This document shows, piece by piece, positions 14,015-14,023 of a DNA stretch of 14,023 bases. The position numbers were made by a program, and so were the translations under genes. Source of the DNA: JAAYJM01 sp964499465 (GTDB lineage Bacteria > Bacteroidota > Ignavibacteria > Kapaibacteriales > UBA2268); the NCBI GenBank assembly GCA_964499465.1, contig CAZCLJ010000104.1, positions 1-14,023 on the forward strand, in the 5' to 3' direction. The notes beneath the pieces are model-generated. The model saw nothing but the letters and a program-made list of their open reading frames with translations. It was not told the DNA's origin and made no database searches. The number at the start of each line of letters is the position of its first letter. Positions within the stretch are counted from its first letter, which is position 1.

Positions 14015-14023
14015 TAAGTATAA

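Overview
The window holds two very large, complete, same-strand genes (283-6738, 2151 aa; 6754-13806, 2350 aa) separated by 15 nt, with short AT-rich non-coding flanks (1-282 and 13807-14023). Both products have an N-terminal signal peptide and end in a C-terminal region that looks like a type IX secretion system (T9SS) type A sorting domain. Low GC, T9SS-type C-termini, PKD-like and choice-of-anchor/ASH-type Ig modules, and a possible Bacteroidota-style promoter point to the Bacteroidota / Ignavibacteriota (FCB) group. Nothing in the window fixes the genus.

Gene 1 (from N to C): signal peptide; N-terminal block; a long glycine-rich stretch carrying solenoid-like rungs; an Ig-like segment; fibronectin type III (FN3); a carboxypeptidase-regulatory-like domain; a right-handed parallel beta-helix with about 12 Asn-rich rungs; a second FN3; an Ig/BACON-like domain with a LamG/concanavalin-A-like domain nested in it; a repeated 'DEIAxFDG..CVG' module; two tandem 'WN.I/vYVP.f.INT' modules; a second DEIA module; the sorting domain.

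Gene 2: signal peptide; LamG; DEIA module; two ASH-like Ig domains; a DEIA module split by a nested LamG; two more ASH-like domains; another DEIA module split by a nested LamG; a roughly six-bladed NHL/Vgb-like beta-propeller; two PKD-like domains; the tandem GWNLIS modules; a degenerate DEIA module; the sorting domain.

The two proteins share LamG, DEIA, GWNLIS-pair and sorting modules, and the last three occur in the same order at both C-termini. They are therefore probably co-transcribed paralogous mosaics exported to the cell surface, where they could act in adhesion or carbohydrate/protein binding. No enzymatic active site could be identified. The most notable observation is the DEIA module: four copies have 13-14 residues between CVG (or IG) and a conserved Trp, while two copies have 212 and 219 residues there, filled by a whole LamG domain at the same hairpin turn. 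A third nested LamG sits in an Ig-like host in gene 1. The 3' flank carries a perfect 15-bp hairpin whose arms are themselves palindromic, and a second imperfect inverted repeat near the window edge. No RNA gene, CRISPR array or transposase gene was seen.
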